This document shows, one piece after another, positions 23,310-32,887 of a stretch of 64,000 nt of DNA. The notes beneath the pieces were generated by a model. That model was given only the letters and a program-made list of their open reading frames with translations, was not told the DNA's origin and did no database searches. Every line of letters begins with the position of its first letter. Position 1 is the first letter of the stretch. Source of the stretch: Prevotella sp. (GTDB lineage Bacteria; Bacteroidota; Bacteroidia; Bacteroidales; Bacteroidaceae); NCBI GenBank assembly GCA_016291085.1, contig JAEEVW010000009.1:1-64000 (forward strand), read 5' to 3'. The position numbers and the translations under genes were made by a program.

Positions 23310-24572
23310 TTACAATTGAACGTCAGCCAGAATTTTCTCCGTAGCCCCCGTCATCTGCTTCACAAAAGCACCAGCCTGACGCCCTGCTTCCGCCATGGTC
23401 TGCGGATTACTGATAAAGCGCTGCATGATGCGATTGAAATCCTCAGCGCCGGAAATTTCCAGACCACCGCCACAGGCCTTCAGTCCCTGCGCCTCCTGGA
23501 ACTTCTTGTTTTCAGGACCAAAGATAACAGGTTTGTCCCACACAGCCGCCTCCAACGTGTTATGGATGCTCACGCCAAAACCGCCACCCACATAGGTCAC
23601 GTCGCCATAACGATAGATGCTGGACAGCAGGCCGAAACAGTCGATGATTAGAGCAGACCCTCCCCCGACCCCTCCCTGTTTATGGAGGGGAGTAATTTGT
23701 TCTTTTGCAGTGAACTCGGTGTAACGAGTATGGCTAAAACCAATGGCATCAAGTTGTGCCTCTATCTGTTGCAAATGCTCCTCGCCGATAACATGTGGAG
23801 CGATAATGAGGGCCCAGTCCCGATAGTTCTTGAAAAAAGGTATGAAGATTTCCTCGTCTGGCTGCCAAGAAGAACCTGCCACAAAGACCTTGCAAGAGTG
23901 TTCACTCCCCTCCATAAACAGGGAGGGGCCGGGGGTGGGTCTCTCCTTGATTTGCAGCACCCGGTCGAAACGGGTATCGCCCACTACCGTCACATTCGTG
24001 ATATGCAGTTTGGCTAGTAATTCACGGCTCACCTCATTCTGCACATAGAAACGCGTGAAGCACTTCAGCACGTGGCTGTACTGGCGTCCATACCAGCGGA
24101 AGAAGATCTGGTCAGGGCGGAAAATACTGCTGACACTATACACGGGCACATTCCGATGCTTGAGGATATGCAGATAGTTGTACCAGAACTCATATTTGAT
24201 GAAGAATGCCATCACGGGTCGGATGGTTCGCAGGAATCGGCGTGCGTTGGTAATGGTGTCCAGCGGCAAGTAGCAGATGATGTCGGCACCTTCGTAGTTC
24301 TTGCGCACCTCATAGCCCGAAGGTGAGAAGAACGTCAGCAGGATCTTGTATTCCGGATGCTCCTGGCGCAACTGTTCCATCAGCGGACGTCCCTGTTCGA
24401 ACTCACCCAGCGAGGCGGCATGGAACCACACATACCGGGCGTTGGGGTCGACCTTCTCCTTCAGGATGCGGACCGCCTCACGCTCACCACGCCACATCTT
24501 GCGCACCTTTTCATTGAAAAGGCTTGCAATGATGACGCCGAACTGGTAAATGTAAATGATCAGATTATACAT
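23310..24572 (-). CDS. waaA: Kdo transferase (WaaA) with two in-frame repeat insertions
   Basis: 420 residues, GT30 family. There is an N-terminal hydrophobic anchor, then HAASLGEFEQGRPLMEQL with the catalytic glutamate, FLRTIRPVMAFFIKYEFWYN, and the sugar-nucleotide site YVGGGFGVSIHNTLEAA. It transfers Kdo to lipid A precursor at the inner membrane. Two short segments do not fit the family: RPTPGPSLFMEGSEH near residue 215 and ITPLHKQGGVGGGS near residue 295. Both are encoded by C-rich palindromes in opposite orientation. Conserved sequence continues directly on either side, so the gene is probably functional. Confidence 0.9.
   Translation of the reverse strand: MYNLIIYIYQFGVIIASLFNEKVRKMWRGEREAVRILKEKVDPNARYVWFHAASLGEFEQGRPLMEQLRQEHPEYKILLTFFSPSGYEVRKNYEGADIICYLPLDTITNARRFLRTIRPVMAFFIKYEFWYNYLHILKHRNVPVYSVSSIFRPDQIFFRWYGRQYSHVLKCFTRFYVQNEVSRELLAKLHITNVTVVGDTRFDRVLQIKERPTPGPSLFMEGSEHSCKVFVAGSSWQPDEEIFIPFFKNYRDWALIIAPHVIGEEHLQQIEAQLDAIGFSHTRYTEFTAKEQITPLHKQGGVGGGSALIIDCFGLLSSIYRYGDVTYVGGGFGVSIHNTLEAAVWDKPVIFGPENKKFQEAQGLKACGGGLEISGAEDFNRIMQRFISNPQTMAEAGRQAGAFVKQMTGATEKILADVQL
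23656..23695. repeat. C-rich palindrome, half element, inside waaA
   Basis: GACCCTCCCCCGA precedes the stem CCCCTCC (23669-23675) / GGAGGGG (23684-23690), then AGTAA. Same consensus as the copies at 23904, 47582 and 60296. Confidence 0.8.
23904..23943. repeat. C-rich palindrome, inverted half element, inside waaA
   Basis: ACT precedes the stem CCCCTCC (23907-23913) / GGAGGGG (23922-23928), then CCGGGGGTGGGTC. It is the inverse of the copy 210 bp away, so the two could pair in the transcript. Confidence 0.8.
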
Positions 24573-24600
24573 TCGTTATACCGTTATTCCAATATCGTTA

Positions 24601-26166
24601 TTACGACAACACCTCGATGGCGCGACGCATGCGACGGATCGTCTCTTCCTTGCCCAAGAAGGCTGAAAGTTCGTACATATCAGGCCCCTGTCCTGTGCCG
24701 ACAAGTGCGATGCGCCATGCGTTCCAAGGTTTGATGCCTGTCTGCTCCACCCACGGGTCGACCACAGCCTTCTGGCCTTCCACGCTCCAGTCGCTGATCG
24801 TTTCCAGCACTGCCTGCATCTGGCGCATCTGGTCTGCCGTACCCTCGTTCCAGTTCTTGCGGATAAACTTGTCACCCTCCCTGTCAAAGTCAGTGGGAGC
24901 CACGAAAAAGAACTTGGTCAGAGGCCAGAGGTCGCTGGCGAACGATATGTTGCGCTTTCTGGTGTTGCCCTGCTTGTCCGTCACTTCAACGACCTTTGTC
25001 TTCATCATACGCACCACTTCCGTTTCCTGTTCGACAGTGGCCGTAATACCATTCTCCCTGAGCACCTTGTCGAAGGCCGGGCACCAGTCGACGTCGGGAC
25101 GCTGCAGCAGGTACTGGCGGTTGAACCATTCTGCTTTCATGAAGTCAAACTTGGCACCATTCTTCGAGCACTTCGAGATGTCGAACAGCCTGACCATTTC
25201 GTCCAGTGTCATCAGTTCCTGGTCGTTGCCAGGACTCCATCCCAGCAGCGCCAGGAAATTGATGACGGCTTCGGGCAAGTATCCTTGTTCGCGATAACCC
25301 GAACTGACTTCGCCCGTCTTGGGGTCGTGCCATTCCAGGGGGAATACGGGAAATCCCAACTTGTCGCCGTCACGCTTCGAGAGCTTGCCGTTGCCGACGG
25401 GCTTCAGCAACAGCGGCAGATGGGCAAACTGCGGCATGGTATCCTCCCAACCGAAGGCACGATACAGCATGACATGCAGTGGAGCACTCGGCAACCACTC
25501 CTCACCACGAATGACGTGCGAGATCTCCATCAGATGGTCATCGACGATATTCGCCAGATGATAGGTGGGCAACTCGTCGGCACTCTTGTAGAGCACCTTA
25601 TCGTCGCAGATATCACTCTTCACGCGTACCTCACCACGAATCAAGTCGTTGACCACGATCTCCTGTCCTGCCTCCACCTTGAAGCGCACGACATACTGAT
25701 GGCCCTCGGCAATCAGCGCGTCGACCTCGTCCTTCGACAGCGTCAGCGAGTTGCGCATCTGCTGGCGCGTATGACAGTCGTACTGGAAGTTCTGAATCTC
25801 CTGACGCTTCGCCTCCAGCTCCTCGGGGGTGTCGAAGGCAATATACGCCCTATCGGCATCCAACAGCTGCTGGACATACCGCTTATAGATGTCGCGACGC
25901 TCGCTCTGGCGGTAGGGACCCTTGTCGCCACCGAACGACACGCCCTCGTCGAACCGGATGCCCAGCCACTTGAACGACTCGATGATATACTCCTCGGCTC
26001 CCGGTACGAAACGTGTGGAGTCGGTGTCTTCAATACGGAACACCAGGTCGCCGCCATGCTGACGGGCAAACAGGTAATTATAGAGTGCGGTACGTACGCC
26101 GCCAATATGTAAAGCCCCTGTGGGACTGGGTGCAAAGCGCACCCTGACTCTTCTTTCTGCCATCAT
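24601..26166 (-). CDS. gltX: glutamyl-tRNA synthetase
   Basis: 521 residues, class I synthetase charging tRNA-Glu. [21 protein letters not shown] is the HIGH region and [14 protein letters not shown] the KMSKS-like loop. The C-terminal anticodon-binding domain extends to [12 protein letters not shown]. No repeat insertion is visible, in contrast to the neighbouring waaA. Two ATGs are adjacent at the start. A minus-strand -7 box TACCTTTG lies at 26184-26191. Confidence 0.96.
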   Translation of the reverse strand: MMAERRVRVRFAPSPTGALHIGGVRTALYNYLFARQHGGDLVFRIEDTDSTRFVPGAEEYIIESFKWLGIRFDEGVSFGGDKGPYRQSERRDIYKRYVQQLLDADRAYIAFDTPEELEAKRQEIQNFQYDCHTRQQMRNSLTLSKDEVDALIAEGHQYVVRFKVEAGQEIVVNDLIRGEVRVKSDICDDKVLYKSADELPTYHLANIVDDHLMEISHVIRGEEWLPSAPLHVMLYRAFGWEDTMPQFAHLPLLLKPVGNGKLSKRDGDKLGFPVFPLEWHDPKTGEVSSGYREQGYLPEAVINFLALLGWSPGNDQELMTLDEMVRLFDISKCSKNGAKFDFMKAEWFNRQYLLQRPDVDWCPAFDKVLRENGITATVEQETEVVRMMKTKVVEVTDKQGNTRKRNISFASDLWPLTKFFFVAPTDFDREGDKFIRKNWNEGTADQMRQMQAVLETISDWSVEGQKAVVDPWVEQTGIKPWNAWRIALVGTGQGPDMYELSAFLGKEETIRRMRRAIEVLS

Positions 26167-26183
26167 TCTTGCAATTTTGCCTG

Positions 26184-26243
26184 CAAAGGTACGAAATAAT
26201 TAAGAATTAAGAATTAAGAATTAAGAATTATTTTGTATCTTTG
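26184..26243. promoter_or_regulatory. divergent promoters separated by a heptamer array
   Basis: Minus-strand TACCTTTG (26184-26191) for gltX and plus-strand TATCTTTG (26236-26243) for the HD phosphodiesterase flank four ATTAAGA units (26199-26226). The array is 7 bp from one -7 box and 9 bp from the other, so it fills both -33 regions. Confidence 0.7.
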
Positions 26244-26261
26244 CCCCAAAATTAGAGAAAG

Positions 26262-28310
26262 ATGAACAATTTTACCTTCAAAGACAACCTGCTGTGGCGC
26301 AGTCTGCTGATACGTTCCGCCCTGGTCATCGTCACCGTAGCCATCGTCGTCTGGGCCATGCCGCACGACACCGCGAACACGTTTCCCGTTGAAGAGGGCA
26401 AGCCCTGGCGCTATGCCGAACTGACGGCACCCTTCGACTTCCCCGTGCTGAAGTCCGACGCCGCCATCCGTCACGAACGCGACAGTGTGCTGCGCAACTA
26501 CGAGCCCTACTACAACTACGATGGGACTACCGAGACCCGCATGGTGCGTAAGTTCACCACCGACTATGCCGACAGCATTCCCGGTCTGCCCCTCGGCTAC
26601 ACCAGTGTCATTGCCAACCGTCTGCACAGCCTCTACCAACAGGGCATCATGCCCTCGGAAGAGTACGAGGCACTGCGCCGCGACACGTCGAGCATGATAC
26701 GCGTGGTCAATCAGAAACAAGCCAGCAGCGTCTCCATCATGGAGGTGTATTCCGCCAAGCGCGCCTACGAACAGCTCTTTGCCGACGACAAGCTGGCACC
26801 CCATCGCCCCGTACTGCAGCGTCTCAGTCTGAACAACTATATCGTGCCCAACCTGTCGTACGACCGCACACGTAGTGAGACCAGTCGCAACGAGCTCATC
26901 GCCAGCATACCCCTGGCCAGTGGACTGGTACAGAAAGGCGAGCGCATCGTCGACCGTGGCGAAATCGTCACCGAGCATACCTACTACGTCATCCAGTCGT
27001 ATCTGAAGGAGAACGACCGTCGCAACCAGGACCGCACACAGAGCCGCATCTCGCTGCTGGGACAGATCCTCTATGTCTCCATACTCATGATCTGCTTCAC
27101 ACTCTACCTGACGCTCTATCGTCACGACTATTTCGACAAGCCGCGCAGTCTCACCATGCTCTACGCTTTCATCGTGCTCTTTGCCCTGCTCACCGCCCTG
27201 CTGGTGCGCAACATGTTTGTACACGTCTACATCCTGCCCTACGCCATGGCGCCCATCTTCATCCGCGTCTTCATGGATTCGCGCACGGCCTTCATGACCC
27301 ACGTCACCATGGTACTCGTCTGCGCCATCATGCTGCAGCACCCGTTCGAATTCATCGTCGTACAGACCGTTGCCGGACTGGTGGCCATCAACAGTCTGCG
27401 CGAGCTCTCGCAACGCTCACAGCTGTTCCGCTCGGCCATGATCATCACCCTCGCCGCCATGGCCGTCAATCTGGCCTTCGACTGGACGCGCACTACCGAA
27501 CTGACCATGATCGACTACTCCACGTACAACTACCTGCTCGTCTGCGGTGTGGCACTGCTCTTTGCCTATCCCCTGCTTTACGTCATCGAGAAAGCCTTCG
27601 GATTCACCAGCGACATCACGCTCATCGAACTCTCGAACACCAACAACCCCCTGCTGCGCCGCATGAGCGAGGTGGCCCCCGGCACCTTCAACCACTCCAT
27701 ACAGGTGGCCAACCTGGCCGGCGAGATAGCCAACAAGATCGGTGCCGATGCCCAACTGGTGCGTACCGGAGCGCTCTACCACGACATCGGCAAACTCTCG
27801 AATCCCATCTACTTCACCGAAAACCAGTCGGGCATCGACCCGCACGAGATGCTCACCGACATCGAGTCGGCACAGTATATCATCAGTCACGTCACCGAGG
27901 GACTGCGCATGGCCGACAAGCAGAACCTGCCCAAGGTCATTCGCGACTTCATCGCCACCCACCACGGACAAGGCAAGGCCAAGTTTTTCTTCATCCGATA
28001 CAAGAACGAACACCCCGACCAGCCCGTCGACGAACTGTTGTTCACCTACCCCGGGCCCAATCCCTTTACCCGCGAACAAGCCTGTCTGATGATGGCCGAC
28101 AGCGTAGAGGCCGCCTCACGGTCGCTCGCCGACTATACCGAAGCCAGCATCCGCAGCCTCGTAGAGCGCATCGTCGACACACAGGTCGCCGAAGGCTACT
28201 TCCGCGAGTGCCCCATCACCTTCCGCGACATACAGTATGCCAAGACCGTGCTGATCGAAAAACTCAAAACCATCTACCACACCCGCATCAGCTACCCCGA
28301 GGAAAAATAG
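26262..28310 (+). CDS. PgpH/YqfF-like 7TM receptor with HD phosphodiesterase domain
   Basis: 682 residues. An N-terminal anchor and an extracytoplasmic 7TMR-HDED-type domain (to about residue 265) are followed by seven membrane segments and a cytoplasmic HD domain. That domain reads RMSEVAPGTFNHSIQVANLAG, GALYHDIGKLSNPIYF and THHGQGKAKFFF, with the metal-binding HD at about residues 507-508. In Listeria and others this family degrades cyclic di-AMP. The gene is divergent from gltX with a TATCTTTG box 19 bp before the ATG. Confidence 0.92.
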   Translation: MNNFTFKDNLLWRSLLIRSALVIVTVAIVVWAMPHDTANTFPVEEGKPWRYAELTAPFDFPVLKSDAAIRHERDSVLRNYEPYYNYDGTTETRMVRKFTTDYADSIPGLPLGYTSVIANRLHSLYQQGIMPSEEYEALRRDTSSMIRVVNQKQASSVSIMEVYSAKRAYEQLFADDKLAPHRPVLQRLSLNNYIVPNLSYDRTRSETSRNELIASIPLASGLVQKGERIVDRGEIVTEHTYYVIQSYLKENDRRNQDRTQSRISLLGQILYVSILMICFTLYLTLYRHDYFDKPRSLTMLYAFIVLFALLTALLVRNMFVHVYILPYAMAPIFIRVFMDSRTAFMTHVTMVLVCAIMLQHPFEFIVVQTVAGLVAINSLRELSQRSQLFRSAMIITLAAMAVNLAFDWTRTTELTMIDYSTYNYLLVCGVALLFAYPLLYVIEKAFGFTSDITLIELSNTNNPLLRRMSEVAPGTFNHSIQVANLAGEIANKIGADAQLVRTGALYHDIGKLSNPIYFTENQSGIDPHEMLTDIESAQYIISHVTEGLRMADKQNLPKVIRDFIATHHGQGKAKFFFIRYKNEHPDQPVDELLFTYPGPNPFTREQACLMMADSVEAASRSLADYTEASIRSLVERIVDTQVAEGYFRECPITFRDIQYAKTVLIEKLKTIYHTRISYPEEK

Positions 28311-28472
28311 CTGTGTTCGTACACACGGAGCGTCCCCGTCAATCGGGGAAGCGGCTTCCGCCCAAGGGGAAAAATAGCCTACTTTTGGCACATTTGTGCA
28401 TAAAATGCGCACTTTTTAGTTAATAAGCGTTAATAATTATTGCACTTTAACCGCAGTTTTGTGCAATAACTG

Positions 28473-28480
28473 TACCTTTG
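28473..28480 (+). promoter_or_regulatory. -7 box TACCTTTG of the FadL-like gene
   Basis: TACCTTTG lies 33 bp before the ATG at 28514. The 200-bp gap upstream holds a hairpin-prone GTCCCCG/CGGGG stretch (about 28333-28348) but no gene. Confidence 0.6.
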
Positions 28481-28513
28481 CAGCCGTTTTAAGCAAAAAT
28501 TAATTAAAAAGTA

Positions 28514-29992
28514 ATGAAAAAGATTGTATTTTCGCTGATTGCTTTCACGATGACAACGGTGAGCGCCCTGGCTGGCGGTATCCTTACCAACACAAACCAA
28601 AGTATTTCGTTTTTGAAGAATCCCGCACGCGATGCCGCTATCGGTCTCGATGGCGTCTATTCGAACCCTGCCGGCGTGGCATTCATGCCCGAAGGGTTCC
28701 ATGTAGCTTTCAACTGGCAGTATGCCCACCAGACGCGTACCATTACTTCTACCAATCCCGTTTTTGCATTGGGTAAGAAGAATGGTGGACTGGCTACGAA
28801 AGAGTTCGAGGGTGTTGCCGATGCCCCCATCATTCCCTCGCTGCAGGGTGCCTATAATAAAGGTAACTGGAGTCTGCAGTTCAACCTCTCAGTTCCTGGT
28901 GGCGGTGGTTCCTGCGAGTTTGCCGATGGTCTGGGCTCGTTCGAGAGTGTAGTCGGAAGCATTGCTCATATGCTTGAGCCGCTGGGTGCCCAGGGTTACG
29001 ACATGGACAGCTACATGAAGGGACGTCAGTATTATTACGGTGTACAGGTTGGTGCAGCCTACAAGATTTACCCTAACCTGTCGGTCTATGGTGGTCTGCG
29101 CCTGCTCTACGGCGATGCCACCTACAAGGCAAAGATCAGTAACATTCAGGTAAAGACCGAGGCTGGCTACTACGATTTTGCCGACTTCCTGCAGTACTCT
29201 GCTACCACCATCAACAATGGTCTAGACCTGGTAAACGCCGCCATTGCACAGTATGAGGCTGCTGGTGTTCCCGCTCCTGCCGAGTTGGTGGCCAAGCAGG
29301 CCCAGTTGGAAGGTACCCGTGAGAGTCTGCTACAGTTGCAGAAGTACGCTCAAGGCGTGAACCTATTGTGTAACCAAGACGGTTTGGGCATTGCCCCCGT
29401 CATTGGTGTCGACTGGAAGTATAAGAATTTCAACTTCGCTGCCAAATACGAGTTCAAGACCCAGATTCGCATGAAGAACGAGTCAACGGTCAACGAGGCC
29501 AGCGAGATTGCTGCTGTCAACCGATTCCGTGACGGCGAGAAAGTCAACGAGGACGCCCCTGCCCTGCTCACCGTCGGTGCTCAGTGGAAACCCATTAATG
29601 AGGTGGCCCTCAACCTCGGCTGGCACCACTATTTCGACAAGGATGCCAACTGGTATAACAACACACAGGACCTGCTGGACCACAACACCAATGAGTTCCT
29701 GGCCGGTGTGGAATGGGACGTTACCGACCGTCTGAATGTGTCGTGCGGTGGACAGCTCACCCGCTACGGACTCTCCGACCGCTACATGAACGACATGTCG
29801 TTTGTGGTAAACAGCTACAGCCTCGGTTTGGGCTTTAGCTACAAGGTAAAGGACAACATCACCCTCTCTGCAGCCTATTTCCAGACCAACTACGACAACT
29901 ACAACCGCAACGATTATCCCACTGCAGGTGTCAGTGACAGCTTCACCCGTACCAACCGCGTGCTCGGCGTAGGCTGCCAGCTGGACTTCTAA
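28514..29992 (+). CDS. OmpP1/FadL-type outer-membrane transporter
   Basis: 492 residues with a signal peptide (MKKIVFSLIAFTMTTVSALA). The N-terminal SFLKNPARDAAIGLDGVYSN and the PAGVAFMPEGFHVAFN hatch segment are typical of the FadL family, whose 14-stranded barrel takes up fatty acids or other hydrophobic compounds. Repeated aromatic strands follow and the protein ends in phenylalanine (GCQLDF), as outer-membrane barrels do. A strong terminator lies 27 bp downstream. Confidence 0.88.
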   Translation: MKKIVFSLIAFTMTTVSALAGGILTNTNQSISFLKNPARDAAIGLDGVYSNPAGVAFMPEGFHVAFNWQYAHQTRTITSTNPVFALGKKNGGLATKEFEGVADAPIIPSLQGAYNKGNWSLQFNLSVPGGGGSCEFADGLGSFESVVGSIAHMLEPLGAQGYDMDSYMKGRQYYYGVQVGAAYKIYPNLSVYGGLRLLYGDATYKAKISNIQVKTEAGYYDFADFLQYSATTINNGLDLVNAAIAQYEAAGVPAPAELVAKQAQLEGTRESLLQLQKYAQGVNLLCNQDGLGIAPVIGVDWKYKNFNFAAKYEFKTQIRMKNESTVNEASEIAAVNRFRDGEKVNEDAPALLTVGAQWKPINEVALNLGWHHYFDKDANWYNNTQDLLDHNTNEFLAGVEWDVTDRLNVSCGGQLTRYGLSDRYMNDMSFVVNSYSLGLGFSYKVKDNITLSAAYFQTNYDNYNRNDYPTAGVSDSFTRTNRVLGVGCQLDF

Positions 29993-30018
29993 ACAAACTG
30001 TTTTCCTGCATACTTCAT

Positions 30019-30060
30019 AATCCCCAGCGCTTCGTCATAAGTTGCTGGGGATTTCCTTTA
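30019..30060 (+). terminator. rho-independent terminator after the FadL-like gene
   Basis: AATCCCCAGC (30019-30028) pairs with GCTGGGGATT (30044-30053), followed by TTCCTTTA. Confidence 0.8.
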
Positions 30061-30085
30061 TAGCACCTCCGATGCAGCCCTGGCA

Positions 30086-30176
30086 TTTGTCCGGTACATG
30101 TTCGGTATTTGTTCGGTATTTGTTCGGTAATTTACTGGACAAGTACCGAACAAATACTGCTCATATACTGAACAAA
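30086..30176. repeat. 11-bp TTTGTTCGGTA repeats, direct and inverted
   Basis: TTTGTCCGGTA, CATGTTCGGTA, TTTGTTCGGTA and TTTGTTCGGTA run in tandem (30086-30129). Inverted TACCGAACAAA (30144-30154) and TACTGAACAAA (30166-30176) follow. It lies between convergent genes and could form a long hairpin. Confidence 0.7.
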
Positions 30177-30225
30177 ACCTAGCGGAACCCTTGAGCAAGA
30201 CACAAGGAAAGGCGACAGAAACATT

Positions 30226-30265
30226 AAAAGAGGCCCGAGCGAATTCATCGCTTAGACCTCTTTTT
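30226..30265 (-). terminator. bidirectional terminator hairpin
   Basis: AAAAGAGG (30226-30233) pairs with CCTCTTTT (30257-30264), with an inner AGCGA/TCGCT stem. It follows the stop of the minus-strand Omp28-like gene. Confidence 0.7.
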
Positions 30266-30293
30266 GTTATTTCAGCAATAATGCCGACAGCTA

Positions 30294-32198
30294 TTACTTC
30301 ACCATGACCTTACGAACCGAGCCATCGTTCATCTTGACGATATTGATGCCGTGCTGCGGAGCACTGATCTGACGACCGTCGAGGGTGTAGCGAGCAGCCT
30401 CAGCAGTATTAGTGTTGCCGACAGACTGGATGGCAGTAGGAGTATAATCAGCCACCTTCTTCTTAGCAGCATTCACCACATTGCCCTTACTATCCAAAAG
30501 GATTGCAACTACATATATCTGATCCTTTTGCAAAGCATTCTTCAGGGTTGTCTTCGTGGGCAAGGTCAATGTGTAATCAAAATAAGCACTCTCACCCGAA
30601 GCCAGCGTTTGCTTAGCCACCTGATTGACACCACTAGTGTAACTGCTTGCAATAGCGACATCGTTGAATACCCAGCCCGTAATGGATGATTTACCATACG
30701 TGCCACCAGTACCAAAGATACTTAAATCAGCAGGAAGATCAGAAGCAGAATACTGAGTATAGTAGTTTGCCTGGTTCCATGCCGAGCCAGTACCTGTCAA
30801 GCCGTCGGCCACCAAAGCGAATTCCAGTGAATAGGTATCATCAAGCAATGCCTTTGCGTTGGCTGTAGCATTGACCTTTGTAAATGCCTCATCAAATGTG
30901 CCACTGACCTCCAAAGCACCCATAGCAGGAATTTCCATCTCTGCACTGAAATCATCACAAATACCGTTATTTGAACCATAGTAGGGATCAATTTGCTCAC
31001 CACGATCTATGCGACAAGAGGGTGCGCCGCTGAAACTAACAGGAGCATAGTTGGCAATATACATCGCATCAGAAGTATTATATTTATGAATGCCGATGCC
31101 AACAAAGCGGTCACCAAAGTTCTGGCGCAGTTTCTCCATACCTACTAAACCACGTGGACACCAGCCGCAGCCTGTTCCAGTAAATTCTTCTACTACCACA
31201 TTACGATCTATCAATTCTGGGAGAGAATAAAGCGTAAACTGTGCCTTGTTATCATTGCTTGCGTTTGTCTCGCCGTTAGCCTTGGTAATCGTGAGCGTCT
31301 TGGCCTTGATAGACTGGCTTCCTTCTGCTGGAACTTCAAGAGTAATAGTTGCGCTTTCTCTGAATCCAATGGGCGACGGCAGGTCAAAACGGAACGCATC
31401 ACTAACAACGCCATCAGTAGTAATTGTGTAATCGATGCTTTTCAGAGGGTTACTGCCATTATTGAGAATTGGGAGATTTATTTTAGCTACACCATCAACT
31501 TGTCCATAAACATTGCCCAGATATTCCTTAGCAACATCAACACTATTCTCATTGACAGTGGCTCCTTCCGTTAGTATCTGAAAAGCCAGTTTACCAAAGC
31601 CATTTCCATTCAAGTCACTCCAAGCCATTTGACCAGGCACACTGATGAGGAAAGCGTTTGGCGCATCTTGTGTACCGCAACACATAATCGGATAACCATT
31701 TGAGCTCTTCACAGTATAACCAATATAAAAGCCCTCATTGTTTACCACATAAGGCGTAGTGAGTTCTATATCGTTGGCACCATTGGATAGAGATGCCACT
31801 GACTGGCTATAGTCTGCTGCTGCAAGATTGGCGGGCTTCGTCTTTGAAATCCATACGCCGGCATTGCTCATAGTAGATCCAAGACCCGCAGAAACATAGA
31901 TACGAACAGCCTTAATGGTAGAACTACCAATCATCGGGTGATTGGCAGGTACATAAATACCAGTAATATAAGTCGTATTGGCCGCGCCAACACCAATAGT
32001 AGTGCTAGAATTTAAGTCAGAATCGGTCATATAACCCCACCACATCTGGCCCTCCGTTGGAGTAATAGATGCCCTGTTTGATTTAATCACTGCAGACTTT
32101 TTGAAAGGAGCGAACTCACTAACATTCTTCTGCCAAACCTGTGCAAAACTGCACATTGCCATCATCATGGCACAAATGAGTAAAAATTGTTTCTTCAT
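30294..32198 (-). CDS. Omp28-related secreted protein with thioredoxin-like CGWC motif and sorting-type tail
   Basis: 634 residues. Signal peptide MKKQFLLICAMMMAMCSFAQ. The first 220 residues form a beta-rich domain. An Omp28-like region follows, beginning VVVEEFTGTGCGWCPRGLVG near residue 345, with a thioredoxin-style CxxC. The end ARYTLDGRQISAPQHGINIV, then RKVMVK, resembles type IX or related C-terminal tails that direct Bacteroidetes proteins to the surface. It probably acts as a surface thiol-redox or adhesion protein; substrate unknown. A hairpin terminator follows. Confidence 0.82.
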   Translation of the reverse strand: MKKQFLLICAMMMAMCSFAQVWQKNVSEFAPFKKSAVIKSNRASITPTEGQMWWGYMTDSDLNSSTTIGVGAANTTYITGIYVPANHPMIGSSTIKAVRIYVSAGLGSTMSNAGVWISKTKPANLAAADYSQSVASLSNGANDIELTTPYVVNNEGFYIGYTVKSSNGYPIMCCGTQDAPNAFLISVPGQMAWSDLNGNGFGKLAFQILTEGATVNENSVDVAKEYLGNVYGQVDGVAKINLPILNNGSNPLKSIDYTITTDGVVSDAFRFDLPSPIGFRESATITLEVPAEGSQSIKAKTLTITKANGETNASNDNKAQFTLYSLPELIDRNVVVEEFTGTGCGWCPRGLVGMEKLRQNFGDRFVGIGIHKYNTSDAMYIANYAPVSFSGAPSCRIDRGEQIDPYYGSNNGICDDFSAEMEIPAMGALEVSGTFDEAFTKVNATANAKALLDDTYSLEFALVADGLTGTGSAWNQANYYTQYSASDLPADLSIFGTGGTYGKSSITGWVFNDVAIASSYTSGVNQVAKQTLASGESAYFDYTLTLPTKTTLKNALQKDQIYVVAILLDSKGNVVNAAKKKVADYTPTAIQSVGNTNTAEAARYTLDGRQISAPQHGINIVKMNDGSVRKVMVK

Positions 32199-32213
32199 AA
32201 CATCATTATTTAA

Positions 32214-32867
32214 TTAATAATTTAAATGCTTCCGCGTGACGACGTTGCCGTCGTTGTACGTCGTCCTAACGATGTACACACCATTTACGGGCTTTTGTAT
32301 TTGGCGACCGACCAAGCTGTAGTATTCCACTTGACGCACCTGCTTGCCAGCAGTCGTCGTAGCCAGACCACTGGTGCCGTAGGTGAAGTTGATGGTTACG
32401 ACAGGGCCACTTGCATCCTTCGTCCATTTCTTGGTAATGGGGTTCTGCTTAAAGGTAATGAGCTGATAGATCACGACGCATTTGCCTTCAGCTGTGGGAA
32501 ACCATTCGGTCTGCATATCCTTCAGCACACCGGTAGCGAATTCGCCATCGCTGGTGGTAAATTCCCCTGTCTTCGTCTGGCGGACACAGTTAGTGGGGTA
32601 GCATGTCTGAAATGCACCGTTTTCCAGAGTCTTAATGGTGTACGTGCCACCGCCTTGTACGGCTTCTCCGGAAGTATTCTTCACGAAAAGTCCGGAGGGC
32701 ATTACGACCTCACCGAAGTCGTCAGTTTCGTAGGTGGTGACGTTCAGCGTAGTACCGTCGGCAATGATATTACCGTCCTTATCGGCAAACTGCAATGGGA
32801 AGTCGCTTTGTGCCTTGACGGCAAGGGCAGCGATGAGCCCGAAACATAGCGTAAAAAATTTCTTCAT
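32214..32867 (-). CDS. small secreted protein with C-terminal sorting-type tail
   Basis: 217 residues from MKKFFTLCFGLIAALAVKAQ at 32867; an ATG at 32891 would add eight residues ahead of the signal peptide. The body is beta-rich (TLNVTTYETDDFGEVVMPSG). It ends EYYSLVGRQIQKPVNGVYIV, then RKHLNY, the same tail type as the next gene downstream. I do not recognise the N-terminal domain. It is the last gene of the TlpA/DUF6029/Omp28 set, starting about 20 bp after the previous stop. Confidence 0.65.
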   Translation of the reverse strand: MKKFFTLCFGLIAALAVKAQSDFPLQFADKDGNIIADGTTLNVTTYETDDFGEVVMPSGLFVKNTSGEAVQGGGTYTIKTLENGAFQTCYPTNCVRQTKTGEFTTSDGEFATGVLKDMQTEWFPTAEGKCVVIYQLITFKQNPITKKWTKDASGPVVTINFTYGTSGLATTTAGKQVRQVEYYSLVGRQIQKPVNGVYIVRTTYNDGNVVTRKHLNY

Positions 32868-32887
32868 AAGCATTATAATTTCCATTT

